Shown piece after piece: positions 18,618-27,500 of a stretch of DNA of 60,692 nucleotides (position 1 is the stretch's first letter; each line of letters opens with the position of its first letter). Where the stretch lies: the NCBI GenBank assembly GCA_034440455.1, contig JAWXCB010000130.1:1-60692 (forward strand), in the 5' to 3' direction. The position numbers and the translations under genes were made by a program. Origin of the DNA: JAWXCB01 sp034440455 (GTDB lineage Bacteria; Bacteroidota; Bacteroidia; Chitinophagales; CAIOSU01). A model generated the notes under the pieces. That model saw only the letters and a program-made list of their open reading frames with translations, did not search any database and was not told the DNA's origin.

Positions 18618-19891
18618 AGTTTTAAAAATTTGTCCTTGTGTTTAAAATCCGATTTGCTGTCCACTTGCGCCAAACCGTTTTTAATTAAGTGAGCATTTAT
18701 AAAAGTTTTATTTTCTAAATAGAGATAACAAAGAGTATTGTTTTCACTATCGTGTTTAACAATGTCGTATTTCAGAAAAACTCTTTTACCTTTTGTTTTT
18801 TTTATCAGAAATTTTGTAGCATCTCTATTAATAATTGGGTCTTCCTTAATGCCGATAAGTTTAACTATTATGTCGTTGCTCAAACGAATTTTTTCAGGGC
18901 TAATAATTTCTTTAACTGTAAAATATTCTTCTCGTTTTACAGAACCGTTTTTGTCAAGTTTGCTGCCGAATTGTAATTTCTTTACATCAATTATTTTGTC
19001 AAGCGTATGAGGGTCTTTGAAAATGTAAGGCAACTTTTCAATTTCTTTTGCAAAGTCAATTGTCAAAGGTATTTGTTTTATGAACTCAAAGTTTGTGTCC
19101 TGAAAGTTCATTTGATTTGCCCCTATTTTTTGTTTGATGACTGAAATAAATTCGGGATTGATTTCATAACCAACAGAATTTCTTCCTAAATTTTTTGCAG
19201 CAAGATTTGATGTTCCACTTCCTGCAAACGGATCAAGCACAGTGTCGCCAACAAACGCAAACATTTTAATCAAACGCTTTGGCAATTCTTCAGGAAACAT
19301 TGCAATGTGGTTGTCCTGTCTTGCTCCTGAAAAATTCCAATGTCCTGCAAAGAATGTGTTCCATTCTTCTGCTGTCATTTTTGAAAGTTCTTTATTTTCT
19401 TTCGTTGGCTTTGGCGCGTCACCAAGTTTTTTAAAAGTCAAAATAAACTCGTAATCCAATTTCAAGATTCCGTTTCTTGGATACGGATACGAGCCCATTT
19501 GCACTCCACCGCCTGTTGTATTTGAAGTTGTAACCTTCTGCCAAATGATTGCACCCATGTAATCAAAGCCGATGTTCTCACAAAACTTAATTATCTCCTC
19601 ACGAATAGGAATGACTTTGTATCGTCCATAATATACTGCTCTTGCGAATTGATCGCCAATGTTTACACACAACCTGCATCCGTTGTGAAGAGTGCGATAG
19701 CACTCTTTCCATACCAAGTTCAGGTTGTTGATGTAGTTTTCGTAACTGTCGTGAAAACCAATTTGGTCAGTCGAACCGTAGTCCTTGAGTTGCCAATACG
19801 GAGGAGATGTCAAAGCCAAATGAATCGAATTGTCAGCCAATTCCGTCATCTGCCTGCTGTCACCGTTAATTATTTTATGCTGTGTTGTCAA
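18590..19891 (-). CDS. Beta-class DNA methyltransferase with C-terminal SNase-like domain
   Basis: A 433-residue protein. The N-terminal two thirds is a DNA methyltransferase of beta order: motif IV TSPPYW near residues 29-34 (the SPPY form is typical of N4-cytosine enzymes), then the target-recognition region, then the SAM-binding motif DPFAGSGTSN near 220. After about residue 320 a second domain appears: VKLIGIKEDP, then AxxFLIKKTKGKRVFLKYD, then LCYLYLENKTFINAHLIKNG. This follows the staphylococcal nuclease/OB fold, but the catalytic Arg of the YGR motif is absent (ENNTLCY), so it is probably a binding domain. The chosen start is TTG (TTQHKIINGDSRQM), a normal N-terminus for this family; no in-frame ATG exists upstream before a TGA. 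It protects host DNA from the linked endonucleases. Confidence 0.85.
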   Translation of the reverse strand: MTTQHKIINGDSRQMTELADNSIHLALTSPPYWQLKDYGSTDQIGFHDSYENYINNLNLVWKECYRTLHNGCRLCVNIGDQFARAVYYGRYKVIPIREEIIKFCENIGFDYMGAIIWQKVTTSNTTGGGVQMGSYPYPRNGILKLDYEFILTFKKLGDAPKPTKENKELSKMTAEEWNTFFAGHWNFSGARQDNHIAMFPEELPKRLIKMFAFVGDTVLDPFAGSGTSNLAAKNLGRNSVGYEINPEFISVIKQKIGANQMNFQDTNFEFIKQIPLTIDFAKEIEKLPYIFKDPHTLDKIIDVKKLQFGSKLDKNGSVKREEYFTVKEIISPEKIRLSNDIIVKLIGIKEDPIINRDATKFLIKKTKGKRVFLKYDIVKHDSENNTLCYLYLENKTFINAHLIKNGLAQVDSKSDFKHKDKFLKLWPHTQAVS

Positions 19892-19908
19892 ATCAAAATA
19901 TGTTTTGT

Positions 19909-19916
19909 CAAAGGTA
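19909..19916 (-). promoter_or_regulatory. Bacteroidota -7 element upstream of the methyltransferase
   Basis: On the minus strand TACCTTTG matches TAnnTTTG exactly, about 17 bp before the TTG start of the methyltransferase. This gives the restriction locus its own promoter, separate from the Sia-type operon upstream. The implied leader is very short, which leaves some doubt. Confidence 0.4.
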
Positions 19917-20025
19917 TTTAAAAACAGTTCGTTTTTGGATAGAAAGTTTCAAGATAGCAGTCTCCTTATTCTCTTTACAGCCAACTTATTTGCGCCTAAA
20001 ACTCATCAACTTCGCGCTAACATTA

Positions 20026-20409
20026 TCAGAGTATAACCTTTGCAACGGTAAACGGCAGTTTTACGATTGTCTGATAATCATCGCCTGCCTCCATCATGTC
20101 TTCGTCTTCTTCTTCATAAAGCCATGAAACGGTTACTTTACTTTTTGCGGACTGATGCAGTGGTTCCAGTTTGCGGAAAATATCGAGCAGGCATTTCGAT
20201 GAACTTGTATTGAAATATTCCAACTGAACAAGCACGCGCGTATCGCCCTTTGGTTGCGCAACGTATGCGTCAATCCATAGGAAAAGCGGAGCATAAAACT
20301 CAACAGAATTTTCAGGGATAGACCGCCCTTTGATTTCCAGCGTCCCGGTTTCTGCGTGAAAACTGATGGTTGGCGTTTTGTTTGTTCCTTCGAGGTTGAG
20401 TTGATTCAT
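20026..20409 (-). CDS. siaC: SiaC-like regulatory phosphoprotein (DUF1987)
   Basis: A 127-residue protein of the DUF1987/SiaC family. In Pseudomonas aeruginosa SiaC is phosphorylated on a threonine by the kinase SiaB, dephosphorylated by SiaA, and in the unphosphorylated state activates the diguanylate cyclase SiaD. The conserved segment LEYFNTSSSK is present and its threonine is residue 68 here, the same number as the reported phosphosite in Pseudomonas. The C-terminal half has the acidic EEEDEDMMEAGDD loop. It is the last gene of the operon, 21 bp after the SiaB homologue. No diguanylate cyclase is visible in the window, so the downstream partner is unknown. Confidence 0.88.
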   Translation of the reverse strand: MNQLNLEGTNKTPTISFHAETGTLEIKGRSIPENSVEFYAPLFLWIDAYVAQPKGDTRVLVQLEYFNTSSSKCLLDIFRKLEPLHQSAKSKVTVSWLYEEEDEDMMEAGDDYQTIVKLPFTVAKVIL

Positions 20410-20430
20410 GGTTGTTGCGTTTGCCTGTTT

Positions 20431-20964
20431 TTAATTCACGGTTACAGAAAGGCTGAAAAAAGCATGTTGTTCTGAAATAGTATCAAAGCGGTAATCCAGC
20501 TTATTTCCTGATTTACGCGCTATCTCAATAATGCCCAAACCGGCTCCGCCTTTTTCTGAAAGTTGTGTAGAACTGAGCTTGTCGAGATGATAGGCGCGCA
20601 GTTCTTCGCCTGTCATGGTGTTCATTTTTTCGATTTGCGTTGTGAGTGAATCGCGCTTTGCAATGCTGATGAAATTTCCTGTCATGATATGCAGTGAATT
20701 GTCTTTCCCCCGCGCGATGAGAAAAATAGCCGGCTTGCTTGCGCTGCTCTCCGGTTGTTCCATGTGGTGATACACGTTTTGAAGGCACTCCACCACCACC
20801 TGATAAAATTTTTTCTTTTTGCGCAGCGCTTCGTGATCATTTTCGAGGCGCGATTCCACAATTGAATAAACGGACGAAAGCAATTCCTGCGTCACATCAC
20901 CCTTAAAGGCAAGGATGATGTCCTCCTGTTCCATTTCCGAATATGTTTTGAAAATATCGGTCAT
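20431..20964 (-). CDS. siaB: SiaB-like threonine protein kinase
   Basis: A 177-residue protein with a GHKL-type fold resembling SiaB/anti-sigma-factor kinases: an N-box region VVVECLQNVYHH near residues 51-62 and a glycine-rich loop EKGGAGLGIIEIA near 136-148. It is cytoplasmic, with no signal peptide. By homology it phosphorylates the SiaC-like protein encoded 21 bp downstream. The order phosphatase-kinase-target (SiaA-SiaB-SiaC) matches the Pseudomonas sia operon. The gene starts 9 bp after the phosphatase stop, consistent with one transcript. Confidence 0.87.
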   Translation of the reverse strand: MTDIFKTYSEMEQEDIILAFKGDVTQELLSSVYSIVESRLENDHEALRKKKKFYQVVVECLQNVYHHMEQPESSASKPAIFLIARGKDNSLHIMTGNFISIAKRDSLTTQIEKMNTMTGEELRAYHLDKLSSTQLSEKGGAGLGIIEIARKSGNKLDYRFDTISEQHAFFSLSVTVN

Positions 20965-20973
20965 TCCGTTTGT

Positions 20974-22251
20974 TCAGATTCTGATTCCCATTACTAATAC
21001 ATCATCCACCTGCTCGTTCCTTCCTTTCCACTGTTCAAAATATGCTGCAAGATAATTTTTCTGCTGTTCCATTTTCTGGACGCCAATCTCAAGCAAAGTT
21101 TCTTTAAATTTTTTTGTCATCAGCTTCTTTCCGTTGCTTCCACCGAATTGGTCCGCATAGCCGTCTGTAAATAAATAGAACACATCTGCTTCAGCATAAG
21201 GAATAACATGATTTGCAAATGAATTATTTCTTTCCACCTGCAATCCCCCAATGGGAGTTTTGTCGGGAACATACGCCTGCATTTCACCGTTGCGCAGCAG
21301 CCACAGCGGACGATTCGCGCCTGCAAACTGCAATTCCTTTTTTCTGAAATCAAAACGGCACACTGCGATGTCCATGCCATCATGCGAATCGTTTTCTTCC
21401 TGCTTCAATGCTGCAATTACTGCAACGTGCAGTAGGTTTAATATTTCAGAAGGAACAGTAATTTCCTTTTCATTCACTATTTGGTTTAATAATGAAACGC
21501 CAAGCATACTCATCAGCGCCCCTGAAACTCCATGCCCCGTGCAGTCAGCCGCAATCACGAGCATAAATTCATCCGACCGGTGCATCCAGTAAAAATCACC
21601 CGCCACAATATCTTTTGGCTGATAGTAAATGAAACTTTCAGAAAAAATAGTTGCAAGCAGATTTGAAGAAGGCAGAATCGCTTCCTGCAGCCGTTTTGCA
21701 TATTTGATGGAATCAACAATCTCTTTGTTTTTTGTCTCCACCAATTCTTTCTGTTGAACAACTTCCGCTGTTCTCTCTTTCACTAACAGTTCAAGTTCCT
21801 CCTCCCGCTGCTTCATCTGGCTGATAATGCGACCGTTTTGATTGCGCAATCTTTTGAGCAACGTCTTAATTACATCTTTGGTTACTTCGGGATGCTTGTT
21901 TAATACCTCATAAAAATCATTTTGAAATAGCGCACCGATTACGACATCTGTTTTTGCCGTTACCGACATGGAGCGCGGTTCTTCATCAAGCAAGGAGAAT
22001 TCACCGAAAAAATTTCTGCTGCCGAGTATCGCCACTTCCATCTCGCCATCGTGAATCTTTACCTGCCCGTCAAATAGCACATACATGCAATCGCCCTTGT
22101 CGCCTTTGTTTATGATTGTTTTCCCGCCCGGAAAAAATTTCAGGACAAGCTTCTCCGAGATATTTTCAACGATGGCGGAAGGCAGATGCTGAAATAGCTC
22201 AACCTGCTCTAAAATTTCGATGCGAGCGGCTCGCGCTATTTCAGGATGCAT
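20974..22251 (-). CDS. SiaA-like PP2C phosphatase with N-terminal cyclic-nucleotide-binding domain
   Basis: A 425-residue protein. Residues about 1-125 form a cNMP-binding domain: GGKTIINKGDKGDCMYVL and the phosphate-binding cassette FFGEFSLLDEEPRSMSVTA, with the Glu and Arg that contact the nucleotide in CAP/PKA retained. A coiled coil (about 140-195) leads into a SpoIIE/PP2C-type serine/threonine phosphatase (about 205-425) with DIVAGDFYW, AADCTGHGVSGA and LFTDGYADQFGG metal-binding motifs. Pseudomonas SiaA has a membrane sensor and HAMP domain in front of the same phosphatase; here a soluble nucleotide sensor takes that place. It is expected to dephosphorylate the SiaC-like protein. It sits between the HPt gene (90-bp gap) and siaB. 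Confidence 0.87.
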   Translation of the reverse strand: MHPEIARAARIEILEQVELFQHLPSAIVENISEKLVLKFFPGGKTIINKGDKGDCMYVLFDGQVKIHDGEMEVAILGSRNFFGEFSLLDEEPRSMSVTAKTDVVIGALFQNDFYEVLNKHPEVTKDVIKTLLKRLRNQNGRIISQMKQREEELELLVKERTAEVVQQKELVETKNKEIVDSIKYAKRLQEAILPSSNLLATIFSESFIYYQPKDIVAGDFYWMHRSDEFMLVIAADCTGHGVSGALMSMLGVSLLNQIVNEKEITVPSEILNLLHVAVIAALKQEENDSHDGMDIAVCRFDFRKKELQFAGANRPLWLLRNGEMQAYVPDKTPIGGLQVERNNSFANHVIPYAEADVFYLFTDGYADQFGGSNGKKLMTKKFKETLLEIGVQKMEQQKNYLAAYFEQWKGRNEQVDDVLVMGIRI

Positions 22252-22341
22252 AATCGTGGCGTAAATTCTTCATGACTTCCAATGAAGTAAGATGAAAATG
22301 ATGAATGAAGATAGGGAATCAGCGCAGAACAGAAGCGCGTT

Positions 22342-22692
22342 CTATGAATTTACAAAAGCCTTTAGTTCCGCTATTGCCTGATTTATTGTGTTCTCCGCAA
22401 TAGCTACCAACTCCGGAAGTTTTTCAAGGTCTTTTTGTTCCTTGGCATTTAGCTCAATCGTTTTAAATAACGATTCCGCTTCCTTGATGCCCATGTACGT
22501 GCATTTGGGTTTGAGCTTGTGCGCTTCATTGCCAAGGTCTATCCAGTTTTGTTCATTGAGTTTTTGCCTCAGCTTTTGCAATTGTGCAGGCGCAAACTGG
22601 ATAAAAGTATTAATGTGAATTTTCATCAGGTTTTCGTCATTCCCTGTAAATTCTTTTAAGGTAGAAAAGTCCACTACTTGTTTTGTTTCCAT
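22342..22692 (-). CDS. Histidine phosphotransfer (HPt) protein
   Basis: A 116-residue helical protein with the HPt signature AHKLKPKCTYMG; His58 is the expected phospho-accepting residue. No other domain and no membrane segment are visible. It starts 3 bp after the stop of the hybrid histidine kinase, so the two form a phosphorelay pair: kinase His, receiver Asp, HPt His. The final receiver is not in the operon; the membrane-anchored receiver at 12514-13038 or a distant protein could serve. Confidence 0.88.
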   Translation of the reverse strand: METKQVVDFSTLKEFTGNDENLMKIHINTFIQFAPAQLQKLRQKLNEQNWIDLGNEAHKLKPKCTYMGIKEAESLFKTIELNAKEQKDLEKLPELVAIAENTINQAIAELKAFVNS

Positions 22693-22695
22693 TTT

Positions 22696-24330
22696 TCAGT
22701 TTCGTTTTGAGGAGAGCTTATTTATTTTATCATACAATTCTTGCGGCACAAAGGGCTTTGAAATATAGTCATTCATCCCCACGGCAAAGCACTTGTCCAC
22801 CTGACTCTTTATAACACTTGCCGTCATCGCCATTATTTTGATGTCTTTTTTTGATCCGGAAAGCTGGCGGATTCGCGTGGTGCATTCAAGCCCGTCCATT
22901 TCGGGCATCTGAACGTCCATCAGGATAATATCATAATCTTTTAGCGCCAACATGTCTAAAGCCTCCCTGCCATTTGAGGCAATATCCACTTTTACATCTT
23001 TAATCAGCATTTCTAAAGTTCCTTTCCCGACTATTTGATTATAATCATCATCGTCAACTAAGAGTACGCTCAGGTCTTTCAGTTTTTCCGACAGCTCCAT
23101 TTTATCTTCTTGTTCTGCCTTTGCTTTGCCGATGGGATAGGTAAGTTCAAAATAAAATGTGGTGCCTTTGCCATATTCGCTTGTGATACCAATAGTACCT
23201 CCCTGAAGTTCAACCAATTGTTTTGAGATGGAAAGCCCCAGCCCGGTGCCACCATATTTTCTTGTAGTGTCGCTTTCGGCTTGCGAAAAGCTTTGAAACA
23301 ATTTGTCAATTTTATCAGCGGCAATTCCAATTCCTGTATCTTCAACGGAGAAGTGCAGCTTCACTTCCTCATTCTTCTTTTCTAATAACTTACAATGAAT
23401 GGTTACGCTTCCCTGCGCAGTAAATTTGATGCCGTTCCCCGTGAGGTTTACTAAAATTTGATTCAGCCTTACAGGGTCTCCGACAAGATATTCGGGAATG
23501 TCAGGATTTACATGAACATTCAGCGCCAGCCATTTTTCTTCTGCTTTGAATCTTAAGGTATCCAACACTCCTTTAATCGTTTGGCGCAGGTTAAAATCTG
23601 TTTTTTCAATCTCCAACTTGCCCGCCTCAATTTTTGAAAAATCAAGAATGTCGTTGATGATTACCAGCAAATTATTTGAAGCATGCTTAATTGCACGCAG
23701 ATAGCTGGTCTGCTGGTCATTCATGGTAGTGTTCAGCAACAGGTTGGTCATGCCGACTACCGCATTCATGGGCGTTCTGATTTCGTGGCTCATGTTTGCA
23801 AGAAACTGCTCCTTGTATTTTTGCGTCTTTACAAGTTCTTCGTTTTTCTGCTGAAGCTCCAGTGTTCTGAGGTTAACCAAATCCGTCAATTCTTTTTCCC
23901 TTTTCTTAAACTCCTCAATCATGCGGGAATTGTCGCCTTTAATGCGGCTGATTAACACATTCACAATTCCCTTTGCAATGGTTTCTCCTACGATGCTGCG
24001 AAAGGCAGTTCTGTTGATGAAAAAAAGCTGTGTTTCTTCCAACGCGGTTATGGACATGTTACGCGGGGCCGCTTCCAGAATTGCCATTTCGCCAAATACT
24101 TCACGGGGACCAAGTTGGGCTACGGTGAGCATTTCAAAATGTACTTTCACTTTTCCGCTGTGTATCACATACATCCCGTCACCTGCATCTCCGATATTAA
24201 TAATCAGTTCATCGGGTTTAGCAGTCAACGGCTGCATCACTGATGCAACTTCACGCAAAAGGGAGATCTCCGTCCCTTTAAAAAACAAGGTGCTTCTGAG
24301 TAGATCAAGCTTGGCGTCAATTGTAAGCAT
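22696..24330 (-). CDS. Hybrid histidine kinase with cyclic-nucleotide-binding input domain
   Basis: A 544-residue soluble protein. Residues about 1-130 are a cNMP-binding domain (IINIGDAGDGMYVIHSGKV; VFGEMAILEAAPRNMSITA) close to that of the SiaA-like protein, again keeping the Glu and Arg of the phosphate-binding cassette. A coiled coil (about 140-170) precedes HisKA with His182 in FLANMSHEIRTPMN, a HATPase with N-box LTGNGIKF, G1 VEDTGIGI and G2 KYGGTGLGLSI, and a receiver domain (about 415-540) with Asp472 in ILMDVQMPEMDG. No transmembrane segment is present, so the signal is cytoplasmic. It is the first gene of the Sia-type operon, and its promoter must lie within the 220 bp shared with the divergent susC gene. 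Confidence 0.9.
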   Translation of the reverse strand: MLTIDAKLDLLRSTLFFKGTEISLLREVASVMQPLTAKPDELIINIGDAGDGMYVIHSGKVKVHFEMLTVAQLGPREVFGEMAILEAAPRNMSITALEETQLFFINRTAFRSIVGETIAKGIVNVLISRIKGDNSRMIEEFKKREKELTDLVNLRTLELQQKNEELVKTQKYKEQFLANMSHEIRTPMNAVVGMTNLLLNTTMNDQQTSYLRAIKHASNNLLVIINDILDFSKIEAGKLEIEKTDFNLRQTIKGVLDTLRFKAEEKWLALNVHVNPDIPEYLVGDPVRLNQILVNLTGNGIKFTAQGSVTIHCKLLEKKNEEVKLHFSVEDTGIGIAADKIDKLFQSFSQAESDTTRKYGGTGLGLSISKQLVELQGGTIGITSEYGKGTTFYFELTYPIGKAKAEQEDKMELSEKLKDLSVLLVDDDDYNQIVGKGTLEMLIKDVKVDIASNGREALDMLALKDYDIILMDVQMPEMDGLECTTRIRQLSGSKKDIKIMAMTASVIKSQVDKCFAVGMNDYISKPFVPQELYDKINKLSSKRN

Positions 24331-24462
24331 ATCGGTTATGTCTGCGTGAAAATAGAAAAAATTTTATGATAAGTTTAATAATATAGAACTTAAATCAGAA
24401 TCCCTTTTTTTTAAATTTTTAAAAATCCGGTAAAATGCTATGGATTTTAAAATTTTATTCCA

Positions 24463-24472
24463 ACCTTAGCAT
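24463..24472 (+). promoter_or_regulatory. Possible promoter core ACCTTAGCAT upstream of susC
   Basis: ACCTTAGCAT occurs here and, on the opposite strand, upstream of the second giant gene (48204-48213). In the second site it is part of TACCTTAG, one base from TAnnTTTG. Whether either is used is unknown; this one lies 79 bp before the susC start in the 220-bp divergent region. Confidence 0.25.
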
Positions 24473-24550
24473 ATCGGTACGTTATTATTCGTGCTTTCTA
24501 TCTTCGTTCTTTAACAGTGATTCACATTTTACAAACAAAAAAACTTGGTT

Positions 24551-27500
24551 ATGAAAAGGACACTATTTATCCTGTCAGTATTTCTGCTTACTGCGTTCCA
24601 ATTGGTGATGGCGCAAAAGACTATCACAGGCGTGATAACTTCTGCTGAAGATGATGAGCCTATCATCGGAGCAAACGTGGTGGAGGAAGGGACGACAAAC
24701 GGAACAACCACAGATATTGACGGCAAATATTCAATTACCGTTAGTGACGCTGCGAAAAATCTCATTTTCACTTTTGTTGGTCTGAAAAAGCAGATTGTGC
24801 TTATTGACCAGCCGGAGATTAACGTGGTGCTGGCAATAGACGAAAATGTTTTTGATGATGTTGTTATCACAGCCATTGCCATTGAGCGCGAGAAAAGTTC
24901 GCTGGGGTATGCTACTACTACCGTAGATAATGAAGACATCAACAGGGCAGCAGATCGCAGTCCGATAGAAGCGCTGCGCGGAAAAGTTTCCGGACTAAAC
25001 ATTTCCGGTTCTAACGGGGACCCCGGTTCCTCTACGAGAGTTGTGCTGAGAGGTGGCGCTTCCATTCTTGGTGATAATCAGGCGCTTATTGTTGTGGATG
25101 GTATTCCTATTGACAACTCAAACTTTGGCGCAGGTACTGATTTTAATGGTCAATCCGATGTGCTTAATAATAATTTTGATGCAGGTAGCCGCGCCAATGA
25201 CCTCAATCCTCAGGATATCGAATCTATTACTGTTTTAAAGGGACCCGCAGCGGCTGCACTTTACGGAGCGCGTGCTGCAAACGGAGCGTTGATTATCACA
25301 ACAAAATCGGGCAAGAAGACAGCACAAGGAGGAAAGAAATTCAAAGTATCATTAAATTCTAACTACACGTTTTCTAATATCCTGAGATTGCCTGAATATC
25401 AAAATGAATTCGGACAAGGAGGACAGGGATTCCCAGACAGCCGCGAAAACTTTAGCTGGGGTCCAAGGTTTGACGGGGCGCTTCGTCCCTGGGGACAGGT
25501 AGTTGACGGGAATCAAAGGGTGAAGCCTTATTCTGCGCTTCCTAATAGCGTAAATGAATTTTTTGACCTTGGAGTAGCATACAATAACAATATCTCCATT
25601 GAAGGAGGCAACATCAACACAAGCTATTATCTCTCTTTCAACAACTATAAGCAGAGCGGAGTGATTCCTACCACCGGTTACGACCGCAATTCTCTCCGGT
25701 TTAACGTAACGCACAATTTTACCGACAAATTGAGCAGCACTGCAACATTCAGCTATGTGAAAACTCAAGGAGACTTAGTGCTTCAGGGGCAGGACGATTT
25801 TTCTGTTTATGACCAGGTTCTTCAAACCCCACGCGATATTCCTTTGCTGGAATTAGAAGACCTAAACGACCCATTTAATCAGCCGGAGACTTATTATGGA
25901 GCCTATACCTTAAACCCCTGGTGGGTTTTGGATAACCAATCCGTTAACAATGATGTGGATCGCTTTAATACAACTACGTCACTCACGTATAAGCCGGTCG
26001 AATGGCTGGACTTTACTGGCAGATTCGGAGCTGATGTATATACAGATACCAGAACTCAGAAACTTGCCAAGTTTAACTTTGAGAATCAGGGCGGAGTATA
26101 TCAATATGTCGGCAAATACTCAGAAGATATTTACAGGAACAATCTTTTTAATACCGACATTATCGTGTCAGCGGGTCACAGGTTTGATTTTGGTTTGGGC
26201 ATCAATGCGATGGTGGGAAATAACATTTTCTCCAAATCACTGAAAAATACGTACGCTTCCACTGCCGGATTGAACATTGACGGCTTCTATAATTTATCCA
26301 ACTCTGACGGGAGACCTGTTATTCAAAACACGCTTTCTGAAAGGAGAACAATCGGGGTTTATGGTGACTTAGCGCTGGACTATAAAAAGATTGTCTATTT
26401 GAATTTCACTGCGCGCAATGACTGGTCTTCAACCCTTCCGGAAAATGACAGGAGTTATTTCTATCCCAGCATAAACGCTGCTTTTGTATTGACAGAGGTC
26501 ATTGATATAGCTCCCAAATTTTTGAGTTATGCAAAAATTCGCGCAGGATTTGCGCGCGCGGGCAGTGGGGGAGAAGACCCTTATTTATTAACCAATGTGT
26601 TTGTTCAAAATAGTATTGGTGACGGGTTCAGCGAATCGGAAGTAAATTCTCCCTATCCTTCCGGTGATGAATTGGTTTCTGCTTATACAGTAAGTGATTT
26701 GTTACGCAATCCAAAGCTGAAGCCGGAGCAAACAAGTTCGTGGGAAGTCGGCACCGAACTTTCATTTTGGGATGACAGGTTAAATGTTGATTTCACTTAT
26801 TATAATCAGGTGAGCAAAGACTTGATTCTGGCACAAGCGCCCGTTTCGCCAAGTTCGGGCTATACCGACCGTGTAATTAATGCAGGCTCACAAACAAATA
26901 AAGGCGTTGAACTTGGAGTAAATATAATTCCCGTTAGCACGAAGGGCGGTTTCAAATGGGAGATATACGGCACTTTCACGAAGAATAATAACGAGGTTAC
27001 TGATTTGCCGGATGGCGTTGATCAAATCGTGCTTGGAGGTCTTTCTGACCTTGCGATTGTAGCGCGCCAAGGAGAGCCGTATGGCACTTTCTACGGAGTT
27101 ACAGCAAGGCGCGACCCACAGGGAAGAATTGTAGTGGATCCTTCTACCGGTCAGCCGCTATTGGCTGACGAGCCGCAACTTTTAGGCTCCTACCAGCCTG
27201 ATTGGTATGGCAGTTTGGGAACAAGCGTTTCCTGGAAGGGGCTTAAGTTCAGTATCCTTTTCGACACCAAGCAAGGTGGCAGGATTTATTCAAGAACGAT
27301 GGATGTCTCAGAATTTGTCGGAACGACTACCAATACGCTTAACAATGACCGGCAGGATTTTATTATCCCCAACAGCGTGATTGAAACCAGTGAGAATAAT
27401 TTTGTTGAGAATACATCGGTTTACGCGAATCATCAGGATTACTGGACTGTTTACAATCAGGCGGATAGAGGAGCGCACTTACTTCCTGCAAGTTTCACCA

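Noticed and set aside
20525..20788. 87-codon alternative frame within the siaB homologue
   Set aside because: Shadow frame; the SiaB frame carries the GHKL motifs.
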